A stretch of 38,863 bases of DNA from Candolleomyces eurysporus (lineage: Eukaryota; Basidiomycota; Agaricomycetes; Agaricales; Psathyrellaceae), in the NCBI GenBank assembly GCA_027579435.1, contig JANBPK010001106.1, positions 1-38,863 on the forward strand, in the 5' to 3' direction. This document shows, piece by piece, positions 19,001-27,690 of this stretch (positions within the stretch are counted from its first letter, which is position 1; each line of letters opens with the position of its first letter). The position numbers were made by a program, and so were the translations under genes. The notes beneath the pieces are model-generated. The model searched no databases. It was given only the letters and a program-made list of their open reading frames with translations, and had not been told where the DNA came from.

Positions 19001-20539
19001 GGGGAAGGGAGAAGAGTGCATCTTTCCAGCGAGGCACGGCTCGCAAATGGGATCGCGCTTGACAGACGACGAGAGGGTAATGCCAGTGGCTAGGCCATTC
19101 GAGATGAGCTTCTGAATGTCTGCTGAGTTGTGGTGACAAAGGCGTTCATGCCAGAGCTGGAGGTCGAGTGGGCGCGTTGTGATTGCGCAGGCAGCTTCGG
19201 AAGCGGGTATAGTCGTCCCGTCGATGTAGGCAGCGTTGTTGGGCGTGATTCGAGCTCGGAAAAGCGTCACTGAGTTGCGCATGAAGTGCATGAAGACGGA
19301 ATCAACATGAAATTCGAAACCGCAGCACCGTGTAAGGTATAGACAAGAGAGGAGGTTGCTACGAAGCTGCGGAACGTGTAAAACGCGTGTAAGCTCTACC
19401 GAGCGCACTGACTTCCCCCCAATTACCGGGTCAATGACCACAGAACCAATCCCAGCTGAATGAATGAAACTTCCATCTGCTAACTCGACTGGAACGCGGT
19501 ATGGGCGGTAGTTGCGCATCCAGTGGCGGTGAGGCGTCATTGTTGAAGTGCAGCCTGTGTCTGCGTTCCAACGGAAGTCAGCGTGGGGTTGGATGAGGGA
19601 AGAAGGATCACGGAGATCCGAAACAGCACTTGCATTCCCTGCGAATTCTGCAGCTGGGACGGTGGCAGCAGTCTCTTGCGCCTTCTTGGCGCCCTGGCGT
19701 TGCTTCCAGGTCCCTCCCGATGCGGCCTGCTTGCGAGCGTTCTCCTGAGCGCGGGCGAAGGTGCGGCANGTCGATTGCGCGTGACCAGGACGGGANCAGA
19801 AGTCGCATTGAAGCGGGNCGGAAGCNGCGGCCATAGCAGCGACAGAAACAGCGTCAGCNGCGCGACGACGGCGCTGAATCTCCTCTGTAAGGAACGCTTG
19901 CTGAATAGTGTCCTTGTCGAGCTTGTCCATGAGCAGGAGTGACGAGACAAAGTGGCTGTACTCGTCGGGGAGAGCGCGAATGAGGACCATGGAGGTCAGC
20001 TCTTTGTCCAAGGCCTTGAGATCGAAGTCCTTGGGCTTGAGGGACTGGCAGAGCTTCATGGATTCGTCTACTCGGTTGATGAGAGACTGGAGGGACTTGT
20101 CATCGCTCTTCCTGATGGAAAACAAGTCGTCATAAGCGTTGAAGCGGCTCCCAGCCTTCTTCTGACGGTAGGTCGACTCCAGAGTGGTCCACATAGCGCA
20201 CGGATCGTCCTTGCAACCGTCTACAAGCGTCTTTTGGTCCTGGTCGAGCATCAACCAGATCCAACCAGCGGCCCTGTCGCTTTTGGCATCCCAAGCATCC
20301 TGCAGCTCGAGGGTTTTCGCCTCACGGAGCTCGGTCTCAGCAGCAGCAGTGGCAGAAGTGGTAGTGGAGTCGGAGGGAGGATTATTGTTGCTGGCAGAGG
20401 GCGGTTTGAGCTCGGGGCGCTTCTGGGAACCGGAAACGATGCGCCAGAGGCCCTGGGACTTGAGCCAGGCCTCCATATCGCCGGACCAGGTAGTGTAGTT
20501 GGTAGACGTGAGGCGCGCGAAAGAAGGGGACGACGACAT
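16037..20539 (-). CDS. Copia gag-pol polyprotein, 1,500 aa, single open frame
   Basis: The start is the ATG giving MSSSPSFARL; the open frame extends 99 codons further without an ATG. Gag occupies about residues 1-300, with an N-terminal copia gag domain (NYTTWSGDMEAWL) and a CCHC knuckle near 245-258 (two codons contain N). The protease motif DTG is at 327-329. The integrase zinc region has H464, H469, C499 and C502, and its core has D529, D592/D618 and E654. A Pro-rich linker spans 800-950. Reverse transcriptase spans about 1010-1255, with D1093 and YIDD at 1177-1180. RNase H has D1351, E1394 and D1428. All catalytic residues are present and there is no internal stop, apart from N-containing codons. 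The oddity is a 26-residue tandem duplication inside the integrase core. Confidence 0.92.
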   Translation of the reverse strand: MSSSPSFARLTSTNYTTWSGDMEAWLKSQGLWRIVSGSQKRPELKPPSASNNNPPSDSTTTSATAAAETELREAKTLELQDAWDAKSDRAAGWIWLMLDQDQKTLVDGCKDDPCAMWTTLESTYRQKKAGSRFNAYDDLFSIRKSDDKSLQSLINRVDESMKLCQSLKPKDFDLKALDKELTSMVLIRALPDEYSHFVSSLLLMDKLDKDTIQQAFLTEEIQRRRRXADAVSVAAMAXASXPLQCDFXSRPGHAQSXCRTFARAQENARKQAASGGTWKQRQGAKKAQETAATVPAAEFAGNASAVSDLRDPSSLIQPHADFRWNADTGCTSTMTPHRHWMRNYRPYRVPVELADGSFIHSAGIGSVVIDPVIGGKSVRSVELTRVLHVPQLRSNLLSCLYLTRCCGFEFHVDSVFMHFMRNSVTLFRARITPNNAAYIDGTTIPASEAACAITTRPLDLQLWHERLCHHNSADIQKLISNGLATGITLSSSVKRDPICEPCLAGKMHSSPFPSTGHRASAPLDLIHSDLCGPLSVSTPEGYRYWCVFIDDHTRYRVVVLLKRKSDTFNAFKLFKALAENQLGRKIKALHDDKGGEYKLFKALAENQLGRKIKALHDDKGGEYMSKEFNSFCDDSGILRTHTARNRPQQNGDAERANRTMLEDVTAMLAQANLPVRFWGRCLATQVKVWNCLPTASLPDKTPFEAWFGRKPDLSRFRVFGCTAYVFVQRDKRKKLESHMQKCIFVGYPPDYSAWTFYNPVTQQFIISECAEFDERVFPGLSTKETTPSAQLQLLETPASQPAPSNSISLPIAPEDSDTSQTLLSRLNSLPTPPVASSNPPSPAASPAPAPFLDLPPPPPAVPLAAPQPPAPLVPPAPPAILRRSQREVKKPGEWWKVPRPAPRPYERPQRAPSLTPDPIPASPPPAAPVVLPEPAPAPQLVPPPVDNWEPREPSPAVADSDDSDNDLGGYAEVHAAQVGGDPRTFKQAMASPQAQHWEAAAADEILTLIANGTWELVELPPGEKAIPSGWVFKTKRTSTGDVERYKGRVVAKGCSQRPGIDYDDTYSPTFRAATLRTTLAAAGIEDMELRSVDISAAFTNGDLEEVIYMRQPEGFHEGGPNVVCRLKKSLYGLKQAARQWNKKLHSVLLELGFTRLQSDRSVYIYAKGEVRIIMPVYIDDITLASKNTALLDQTVLDLSKHFKLRDLGETKFLLGVEVVRDRANRSISLSQRQYIIDMLERYSMAECNPVGTPLAPGTKLSKTMHPQTQEEIDYMRTVPYLSAVGSLNYLSTMTRPDISYAVGYLGRFSSNPGPRHWAAVKHLFRYLKGSMDYKLTYSGKDTSVVFDTYCDASHGDCLDSGRSTGGYLTVMGGGAIGWSSKLQPIVALSSTEAEYMVATEAAKEILWMRNILHEFGFSQHGASPLHIDNQSAISVSKNPEHFGRMKHLDLRFFWLRDVVEEGTIAPLHIPGTEQPADALTKALALPQIRLARQRMGLVLD
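18671..18826 (-). repeat. Perfect 78-bp tandem duplication inside integrase
   Basis: Positions 18671-18748 and 18749-18826 are identical 78-bp units in frame (26 codons). They duplicate KLFKALAENQLGRKIKALHD and the following DKGGEY, which holds the second catalytic Asp of the DDE triad. Copy two keeps exactly 35 residues between its Asp (618) and the catalytic Glu (654), the usual integrase spacing. Copy one keeps the usual distance from the first Asp (529). Identity of the units implies a recent event, or an assembly error. Confidence 0.9.
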
Positions 20540-20988
20540 TGTGGGACAAGGAATGAGGGAAATGAATGCGAAGAACAGAGGGGATGAGGGGAGAGCGAAG
20601 GGAAAGAGTGCGACGTAGCAGATGTTCGGCTGAGGCGAGGGCTCCCGAATTGAAACCGAGAGTATGGGGCAACGCCAAGTCGTTGGGGTTGCGGGTAAGA
20701 GCCGAAGCGCTAAGCGAGCGAGGCGCAAATCGGAAGAGACCGAGCTTGCTGGCAAGCGGGAGCGGCTGAAAGCGGGGCAGTGACGAATGCGCTGGCGTCT
20801 GAATGACTGGGCGAAACGTCGATGCGCTGGCAGCAAAAGCGAGCGCGGGGATGGAGAAACGAATACCGGGAGAACCGGAGAGCGTAGAGGCGTGAGTCGC
20901 TGGGGAACGAACGAGAGCCGTGTACGCAGTGGGTGAGTGCAGAAATAAACAAACTTGAGGAACTCGTCAGAGGCCGGGGCTCATAACT
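20540..20988 (-). other. Copia 5' leader with half-tRNA-type primer-binding site
   Basis: Between the 5' LTR and the gag ATG lie about 450 bp of CpG-rich leader. Two bases after the LTR end, the minus strand reads TTATGAGCCCCGGCC (20986-20972). Its complement, GGCCGGGGCTCATAA, has the form of an anticodon stem and loop of initiator tRNA-Met, with CTCATAA as the loop holding anticodon CAT. Priming by the 5' half of initiator tRNA-Met, cut in the anticodon loop, is established for Drosophila copia. The adjoining plus-strand bases GGAACTCGTCAGAG are compatible with the tRNA D-arm side. The match to this organism's tRNA is inferred. Confidence 0.7.
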
Positions 20989-21258
20989 TGTTTAAAGTGA
21001 TAACTAAAGGCAGGGGACTGGAGTCCTCAAGTCAGAATACTGAACTATATATCATTAAAGCGGAAATACAACTTACCTGGAGTCCTCAAGTCAGAGTACT
21101 GAACTAAGGGACTCCAGGATCGGAATCTACAGTTTAAATAAGCTCTACACAGTCATGTGATGAGATAATGATTAGATAGCAGATAAGATATGATAAAACC
21201 AGATAAAAGCGAATCAAACCATGTAGGAGTGCAGTCACAAAGTTACTTCCTTCTAACA
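20989..21258 (-). repeat. 5' LTR of the copia element, 270 bp
   Basis: It runs on the plus strand from TGTTTAAAGTGATAACT to TTCCTTCTAACA. A 30-bp segment (CTGGAGTCCTCAAGTCAGAR, then TACTGAACTA) occurs twice, separated by 29 bp that begin TATATCATTAAAGCGG; the 3' LTR has it once. Transcription of the element should start in this LTR and proceed on the minus strand, but I see no unambiguous TATA box. Confidence 0.9.
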
Positions 21259-21733
21259 CAGCCTCCCACCCATCCCGGTAGGTCGGAGACCAGCCACAAC
21301 ACTGGACAGTGTGTGCAAGGGCATAACCCAGTCTGCACTCGACTCTTGGGCGACTATGTTCCGAGACGAGAGGTATCGAGGGTCCCAATTCCTTGTGATG
21401 CACGAGTTGAAGGGGACGGACATAGCGCCCACATACGCCAATGGCAGATCGTGGTTGAAATCGGTGGGAGAGGATACACTACTATGCACGCAGATGTGCA
21501 GAGCGATCCTCAACCACGCCCCTATCGGCAAATACTATTGTCGGTTCAACATCCAAGAGGACCACGCGTGTACGTGCGGTGCTGAGAGGCAATCGCGCGA
21601 CCACATATTCACCAGGTGCCCAGACATGGTCACCAGGCGACGCTCACTGAAGCTCCTGAACGAGCTTATTGGTTTTCTACAGCAAAACCCACATGCGTTC
21701 GGGTTTCGTCCCGCCCCTCAGGGCATCAGGTGA
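21259..21733 (+). pseudogene. LINE ORF2 C-terminus, copy 2 (5'-truncated at the copia LTR)
   Basis: Directly after the LTR terminus the sequence resumes inside LINE ORF2 at a point equal to about 15106 in copy 1. The frame runs ITQSALDSWATMFRDERYRG, LVMHELKGTDIAPTYANGRS, RAILNHAPIGKYYCRFNIQE and the zinc-like CTCGAERQSRDHIFTRC, ending PAPQGIR and stop. It differs from copy 1 at relatively few residues and keeps the final Cys that copy 1 lost. The RNase H domain and everything upstream are missing. The related 3' UTR follows to about 21890. Confidence 0.85.
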
Positions 21734-21929
21734 AAGTCAGGGCCGGGCCTGTGACCCGCGCCCCCTGGTTTTAGCTGTGTCGATACCAAAGGGAGGGGAG
21801 GTTGGGGTGGGGAAAGAGAGGCACCGTAAGGCTTAGGCCAAGGACCACTCAGACCCCGCCCTGTCGTGACCCGATTGGAGAGAGGACGTGGGTAGTGCGT
21901 GCTAGGTCTCTGCTGCAATCAAATATAGC
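21734..21929 (+). other. LINE 3' untranslated region, copy 2
   Basis: It aligns with 15582-15740 up to GAGGACGTGG, then differs. From about 21910 the CpG-poor tnp2 relic begins. The sharp change in base composition near 21900 marks the boundary between young LINE/copia DNA and older transposon DNA. Confidence 0.6.
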
Positions 21930-24900
21930 CCATCAATTGTTTCAACGGACCCTACCAACAAGTGACTGCACGGTTGTGATATCGACAACCTCTAACCCCC
22001 AATGCTGTGAGTAAACACAAATATCAAGGCCTGATGGGTGCGGAGTAGGGTTCTTGCATTCATCGATGACTGCAAAAGCAACAAAAGTGTGCAAAGTAAT
22101 GTTAAAATCTAGGGTAGGTGGAATCTTGAGTAAAAATATGTATTTGAGCTCCTCAAAAAAAGTCTTGCCTGCGTATCGTAGCCTTGCACCAAAAGAGCGC
22201 TGGTTTCTGTCAACATAAAGTTTGTACTGCAATAATATGAATATAAGCAACAGAAAGGTCAAACAGATTAGCAGCAGAATCAGATGCACCCTCACAAAAC
22301 TGGCATTTTATCTGTCCTTGGACTCCCAATGCACAATTTCAGATGCAAGCATTGTATCTTTGCCTTCCAGCCGCTGCAGGCGGCCTCAAGATTTGATCTC
22401 ACTCAGCTGGAGGACAGCTTTGGCGACATTGATAGAGATAAGGTCCCCTAGCGTAGCTGTGAGAAAGCTAAAGCGAGTAACAAGTGCAGCAACAATTTTC
22501 ATGAAAAATGCAGGTGTGATGGCAGAATCTGAGCATTTAGGCAATACAAGAACATATTTGCTGTCTAATAGACTTTTGATGAGGATGGTAAGGCTGAAAT
22601 GGAGCTCCAAACTTACATAGTTTGCTGCCGATGGTGTACTCCCATGTGACGGATGAGCCCTTTGGTGCCTTCAAAGAAAGCTCTGCATGTAGATTGTACG
22701 TGTTTTTGATCTGTGTTAATTGAGCATGAGCAAGGACCCAATTGTCAAGGTTTGAAAAAAAAAAAAAAAGCAATGGCTATAGATAAACCAGGCCAATCTT
22801 CTGCAGAATTGCTCCATTGCAAATGCCCAATAAACCCAAACAGAACCCAGGAGAAGAATTGAATCAGCAATGTGTAAGAGAGCATGGATTGTGATTGGAC
22901 AAGTGGAAAGTCGGTTGGAGTGGTACTGATAATAAATTCTGTGCAATGGTAGACAACGTGAGCCACAACTCTAGCATACACTTCCTTTAATAATACGCTT
23001 ACCTTTCATATTCCTGTACCCAATTATGAACCCTTCTCATACTTTCTGGACCTCATTCTTGGTGATAGAGAATTGAAGACAGATGTTGATAAGCTTTACA
23101 AGCTCAATGAAATGGGCATAAACTTGCTGATTTTGGAATGACTTCTCAAAGAGAATAGGGCCAAGGAATTGGAACCAAAATGAATAACATGTCAGCAGTG
23201 AGCTTGATGCCATCCTCAGTAAAATTGGGTACTGCTAGTCCATAGGCACCTGGTGTCGTCCTCCCTGACGCTGCTGTTGCTTCACCAATTGCTTCCCACA
23301 CCACCTTGTCAACTGTATAGCCCTGACTGTCATGGTCAAAATCTTTGTACACCAGAAGCCAATGAGATTCTTGGCCACGTTTTCATAGAGTAGATGCATA
23401 AAGTCAAAAGGGAAAGAAGAGGGAAAGAATAGCGGGAGGAGAAAAGCCATCAAAGGCACTTTTTTGATGCCAGAGAGCTTGGAGCACTGTTCAGCTTGGG
23501 TTGCATTTGGGGTGGATTGGGCATGAGATCCATTTTGCATAAATTGTTTGTGAGCCTGAAGGGGAAGTCTGGTTGGGTCATAGGGTTGGGGAAGATCTCC
23601 AGGTGTCTCCAGATCAGCAGCATATACCAGCAGCATATAGTAGATTGTTGTTCCCGGCTTCAGAACACTGCGTATTTTGCACATGCAGCAAGGAAAAATG
23701 CTGTTGTGACCCTTCATCAGAAGCATCATGGCAACAGCTGGCATATCTCCACCGGCAAGAATCACAAATGCTTGCAGAAAGAACATTCTCTCAAGCACAC
23801 TATGATAGGACTTTACTTCCAATGCAAGCTTAAAAAGCTCAAAGACAAATGGCCAGAGGAAAGAATCAAAGTCCTTTGGCTTCTTGGGACCAGGTATAAT
23901 GCCAATGCACAACAGGTGCTTAAATCAGAATCAGATGTCTGGTGGGAGGTTGTAGTTGAACACAAGTAAAGTAGACTTCATACATTTTCATCCAATGTCA
24001 CGTGGTGTGACTGTCACCCGTCCAAAAGCGGTCGAGGGACATAAAATGAGGAGATTCCAGCCGGTGGGGCAAGTTTCTACAAATTTGGCTCCCAAGAATT
24101 CTTTAAGAATGGTCTTAAAATGCCGTGTGCAAAGTATAAGCTAGTAACGACAAGATTTGGAGAGGTAGATATCAAAATACTACCAATCGCCTCCAAATCA
24201 CGTGCAATTCCTTCACCAGGAGACTTCTGCCCCTCTGGCCGCTCAATTCTTCTTCTTAGACAATTTCTAGGCTATTAAATATTTGGTTTGAATTTATTAC
24301 CATTTTTCTATAACTACAGATGTGCTACTCTGAGATTTGAGGCCAGTGGCAGGCAAATGACGTGCGAGGGCACATCATTAGAGGTATATTTTCGTATTTG
24401 TCTATCAACTCCTTCCTATGCCCTCATATTCACTCCAAAATGAAAATTTAGTACATAAATAGGTATTTCTATCAATCCTCGGAACAGAATTGACTCAAAC
24501 ACTCTTATTATTTTTGTAGCCATTTATCTGTGCTTTTCTCGGCCTTTATCACCAAATCGGGACGTGTCACGCAGAGTCACGTGACATTGGACGAGCATGT
24601 ATGAAGTCTACCTTAGGGGCCAGCATGTTTGCTTGCAACTCCTTGAATGATGCAAAGCCATTTAAAGAGAAACCCAGGGCAATGTCGGTTTCTTGCTCAA
24701 AGAACTTGTAATCTTGTTCAGTGTTGCCAACGGTGACGTTCGTTTTGCAGAGCATCTGGTAGATTTTCCCATCATAAAGATCCTTGATAAAATTGGCCTG
24801 GGATTTGTAGTTGTGTTAATAGGACATTTGCTCAACCATCTCGGGATTCTTATAGAGTGCAGCAAGGCGTGGGATAAGCAGGATGTAATTGAAGCGTTTT

Positions 24901-25882
24901 CGAGGCTTTATCAGAGGAGTTATATTGTGGTTCCCCACAAAAGCGACATTTGTTGAGTGTTTTGTTGGGTCCAGTGTAGCAGAGACACAAGTTAATGCAC
25001 AAGTGAAAAGTCTGAGATTGGAATTGAGCCAGATTCTCGACACATTTTCAGGTGACTTTGAGGCTAGCAANTTTTGTGCTTTGGAAAGGCATGCAAGAGA
25101 TGGGCATAGGTCGTATCAGTCAGATTATTTTCAAGCTTGAGGTTGTATGCTTGCAATATATCCATGTCAGAATCACTGAGCTCCAAAGCTGATGTGTTTA
25201 TAGTTTGTCAGAGAATGCAGCATCCACATGNAAAAAATGAACACACACTGAATTCTGTCACCATCTTTTCCATCTGCACCTCAAGCTTATCAGACATGTC
25301 ACCCATGTTAAAATAATATTCATCCTTCTTATCGTAGTCAAATACCCTCCCTATCCCTCCACTCGTAATCTTTCTCAATATTCTCATGCTCCATTCTATC
25401 CTCCTCAGCCATGGCAGCCTGAAATGGTGCCCACTGCCAAAGGGCCTCTTTCACAATTGCAACATGAGCAGGCTCGCTTTGATGCACAGGCTCCAGGTCT
25501 GTGTATGGGCCTGGTATAATGCCATCATCAACTGGGAACTCTGAGTCCTTGAGATCCACACCAGGTAGTTGTTGAGTGTTCAGCAATGGGCAAAAACAAG
25601 ACTGGACATTGAGGTATTCTCCACTGCAGAATGTGCTGGAGATGGACAAGTATGAGAAGGAATAAACAAAGTGAAATCAGCTCCAGCTGCTTGCTGCTGT
25701 TGGTTGTAGGCACGTCTCTTTGCTCAATTTGGCAGATTCGAAAAGTGTTTTCTCTTGGGTTGAGAAGTGATATTCTGGTGAACCATTGCTCCACATCCAT
25801 AGTGACATGAGTAAGGCTCCAGATGCTCTGAAGGGGTGGAATTTTGGGTTTTCTTGCTCTTCTTTTCTGTTGCCTTGGGCAT
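21930..25882 (-). pseudogene. Relic of a tnp2-family (CACTA/EnSpm-type) transposase
   Basis: The minus-strand pieces follow the known order of basidiomycete tnp2-type transposases. The start is at about 25882 (MPKATEKKSKKTQ, then a Cys/His patch). Near 24990-24930 is a zinc motif, CLCYTGPNKTLNKCRFCGE, followed by RFNYILLIPRLAALY. At 24760-24620 are YDGKIYQMLC, DIALGFSLNGFASF and KQTCWPL. At 23966-23860 come FNYNLPPDI and GIIPGPKKPKDFDSFLWP. Then follow GDMPAVAMMLLMKGHN..PCCMCKI and FPFDFMHLLYENVAKNLI (to ~23340). The C-terminal part has YYQYHSNRLSTCPITIHALL and VYWAFAMEQFCRRL (22945-22790) and ends with EVVDITTVQSLVGRV (~21950). Several frameshifts, a 16-base A tract and an inserted MITE inactivate it. 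No terminal repeats of its own were found. Confidence 0.85.
23969..24613. mobile_element. TA-flanked MITE (Tc1/mariner-type), 645 bp
   Basis: The ends are AAGTAGACTTCATACAT (left) and, read inverted, AGGTAGACTTCATACAT (right), with the inverted similarity continuing through a shared TCCAATGTCACGTG to about 54 bp. The flanking dinucleotide TA (23967-23968 and 24614-24615) is duplicated. Removing the element and one TA joins the tnp2 frame exactly as WPLLVFNYNLPPDI on the minus strand. A TA duplication is the mark of the Tc1/mariner superfamily. There is no transposase frame inside, so it is non-autonomous. Confidence 0.9.
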
Positions 25883-26219
25883 GGTGACTTGTCCAGATGT
25901 GCCAAATCGTCTCCAAAAGATTCAAGAGTTAAAGCTAGTCATTGAGGACTTTTAGCAATGATTTTGATATTTTGAATGGCCAAGAGCTCATCTATTATAT
26001 TATGAACACATACAGTGAGGCAAGCAATGTTGAGCAACATTGAGCCTTGAATATTGAGCAATGCAGCAGTATTGGTTTCTTTCTTCCACATGTCCATGCA
26101 GACATCAGTGCCTTATTGCAGTGCCAGCTCATGCTGAATAGAACCACCATTTCGTCCTCCAGCTGGCTTTTTGACATTCAATCTACTGTCTCCTGGTTCT
26201 AAACCATTTCCAGATATGC
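25883..26219. other. Sequence upstream of the tnp2 relic; nothing recognised
   Basis: AT-rich sequence 5' of the tnp2 start. I looked here for CACTG-type termini matching the MITEs in the window and found none. No gene is supported. Confidence 0.4.
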
Positions 26220-27690
26220 TTCAGAACACTTCAGCATCTTCTGGTGCTAATTCATTGGCAGAAGCATGAAGAATTTGCTGAGAGCATTGCCTCTATACTC
26301 CTTATTGTTCTAGCACTCTGCTGGCACAAAAAAATTGCCAGGAGCATTGCCTTTATCCTATCTATTGCTCTAGCACTCTTCTGGTGCTAAATCATTGGCA
26401 GGAGCACAAAGAATTTGCCAGGAGTGTTACACTTCCTCTCCCTATTGCTCCAGCCTTCAAAAACTTGCCAGCATCATTGCATTTCTTTTCCCTATGCTCC
26501 AGCATACCTTCCAGCCTTCAAAAACTCACCTGCATCATTGCATTTTCTCTCTTTTATCACTCCAGCTTTCTCTTGACACAAAGGACTTGCTAGGAGCATC
26601 ACATTTCCTCTCTCTATTGCTCAGTTCTTTCCAAGCACAAAAAACTCACCAGAAGCATCGTCTTTCCTCTCCAGATTGCTCCAGTCCTCTCCAAAGACAA
26701 AAAAACTCGCCAAAAGCGTCGCCTTTCCTTTCCAGCCTTCAAAAACTCACCTGCATCATCGCATTTCCTCTCACTATCACTCCAGTCCTCTCCAAGCACA
26801 AAAAGCTTGCCAGAAGCANTGTTTTTCCTCTCCCTATCACTCCAGTCCTCTCCAAGCACAAAAAACTTGCCAGAAGCATTGTCTTTCCTCTCTCTATTGC
26901 TCCAGCCCTCTCTGAGCACAAAAGACTTGCCAGGAGCATCCCCTTTCCTCTCCCTGTTGCTCCAGCCCTCTCCAACACTGGGTGCATGGTCCAATATTCT
27001 AGCAATATGAAATTGGAATTTTCTAAATATTTCCAAATGGAATGGACTTGAAACATAAAGAAAATATGAAACTCAAATGGCTAAAATTGTATTATGTTTT
27101 GCCAAATTTTGTTGTTACTTGAATTTCATATTTCAAATCCATCCCACCTAGAAATATTTAAGAAATTTTTGATTTTATATTGCTAAGATACTTCACAGAA
27201 AAATATTTTGAAAATATACTAGATATTTCTTTCATGCTTTCACAATATTTCTTGTGAAAATATTGGGTCATGCATCCAGTGCAAGCATGAAAAACTCACC
27301 AGCATTGTCATCTTTCCTCTCTCTATCGCTTCAGCCTTCTCCAAGCACNAAAAAACTCGCCAAGAGCATCGTCTTTCCTCTCTTTATCACTCCAGTCCTT
27401 TTCAAGGACAAAAAACTTGCCAGCATTGTCATCTTTCCTCTGCCCTATTGCTCCAGTTCTTTCCAAGCATGAAAAACTTGCCAGCATCATTGCCTTTCCT
27501 CTCTTTGTCGCTCCAGTCCTCTCCAAGCATGAAAAATTCACTAGCACCATTGTCTTCCTCTCTCTATCGCTCCAGCATACCCTCCAGCCTTTAAAAACTT
27601 GCCAGCATTATTGTATTTCCTCTGCCTATTGCTCCAGCCTTCTTTTGGCATAAAAAGATTGCCAGCATTGTCACCTTTCCTCCTCTTGAA
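26220..27690. repeat. Minisatellite of imperfect ~60-bp units, interrupted by a MITE
   Basis: The array is built of units like CTCTCCAAGCACAAAAAACT, then TGCCAGAAGCATTGTCTTTC, then CTCTCTATTGCTCCAGTC. The period is about 60 bp in the best-kept part (26590-26975 and 27285-27560), and looser and longer towards both edges. Because 60 is a multiple of three, frames stay open on both strands (for example 26395-27051 plus), but they encode only the repeated 20-residue unit and I do not regard them as genes. The element at 26976-27281 splits the array. Confidence 0.85.
26976..27281. mobile_element. CACTG-ended MITE, 306 bp, same end family as 5392-6437
   Basis: The left end is CACTGGGTGCATGGTCCAATATT and the right end, inverted, CACTGGATGCATGACCCAATATT (3 mismatches). 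The flanks are a 3-bp duplication CAA (26973-26975 and 27282-27284). Without the element and one CAA the flanks read CTCTCCAAGCATGAAAAACT, which fits the minisatellite consensus, so the boundaries are secure. The interior is AT-rich, with AAATATT-type repeats and further inverted similarity. There is no coding frame. Confidence 0.88.

Larger units (their letters stand above)
15801..21258 (-). mobile_element. Nearly complete Ty1/copia LTR retrotransposon
   Basis: The element runs on the minus strand, with a 5' LTR at 20989-21258, a primer-binding site at 20972-20986, a gag-pol frame at 20539-16037, a polypurine tract next to 16013 and a 3' LTR at 15801-16012. The domain order protease, integrase, reverse transcriptase, RNase H is that of Pseudoviridae-type elements. 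The LTRs begin TGTT and end AACA. They differ at about six positions plus one 58-bp length difference, so the insertion is not brand new. The 5-bp flanks (CTTCT left, CAGCC right) do not match, and the two flanks derive from different parts of LINE sequence, pointing to rearrangement after or at insertion. Confidence 0.9.

Noticed and set aside
20566..20952. Short frames on both strands upstream of gag
   Set aside because: They are shadows in GC-rich leader DNA. The gag-pol frame upstream of its first ATG has no ATG and matches nothing expected of gag.
20959..20990. A tRNA-Met gene
   Set aside because: Only an anticodon-arm-like segment is present; there are no acceptor or T arms. Its position beside the LTR makes it a primer-binding site.
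15796..21263. Target-site duplication of the copia element
   Set aside because: The 5-bp flanks CTTCT and CAGCC do not match, and shifting the boundaries by a few bases does not help.
22752..22770. Poly(A) tail of a retroposed gene
   Set aside because: The A-run lies within the tnp2 C-terminal coding region with tnp2 homology on both sides, so it is more likely a local expansion.
26395..27051. 218-codon open frame
   Set aside because: It is only the minisatellite read in a frame that stays open because the unit is 60 bp, and it runs into the inserted MITE. The opposite strand is equally open.
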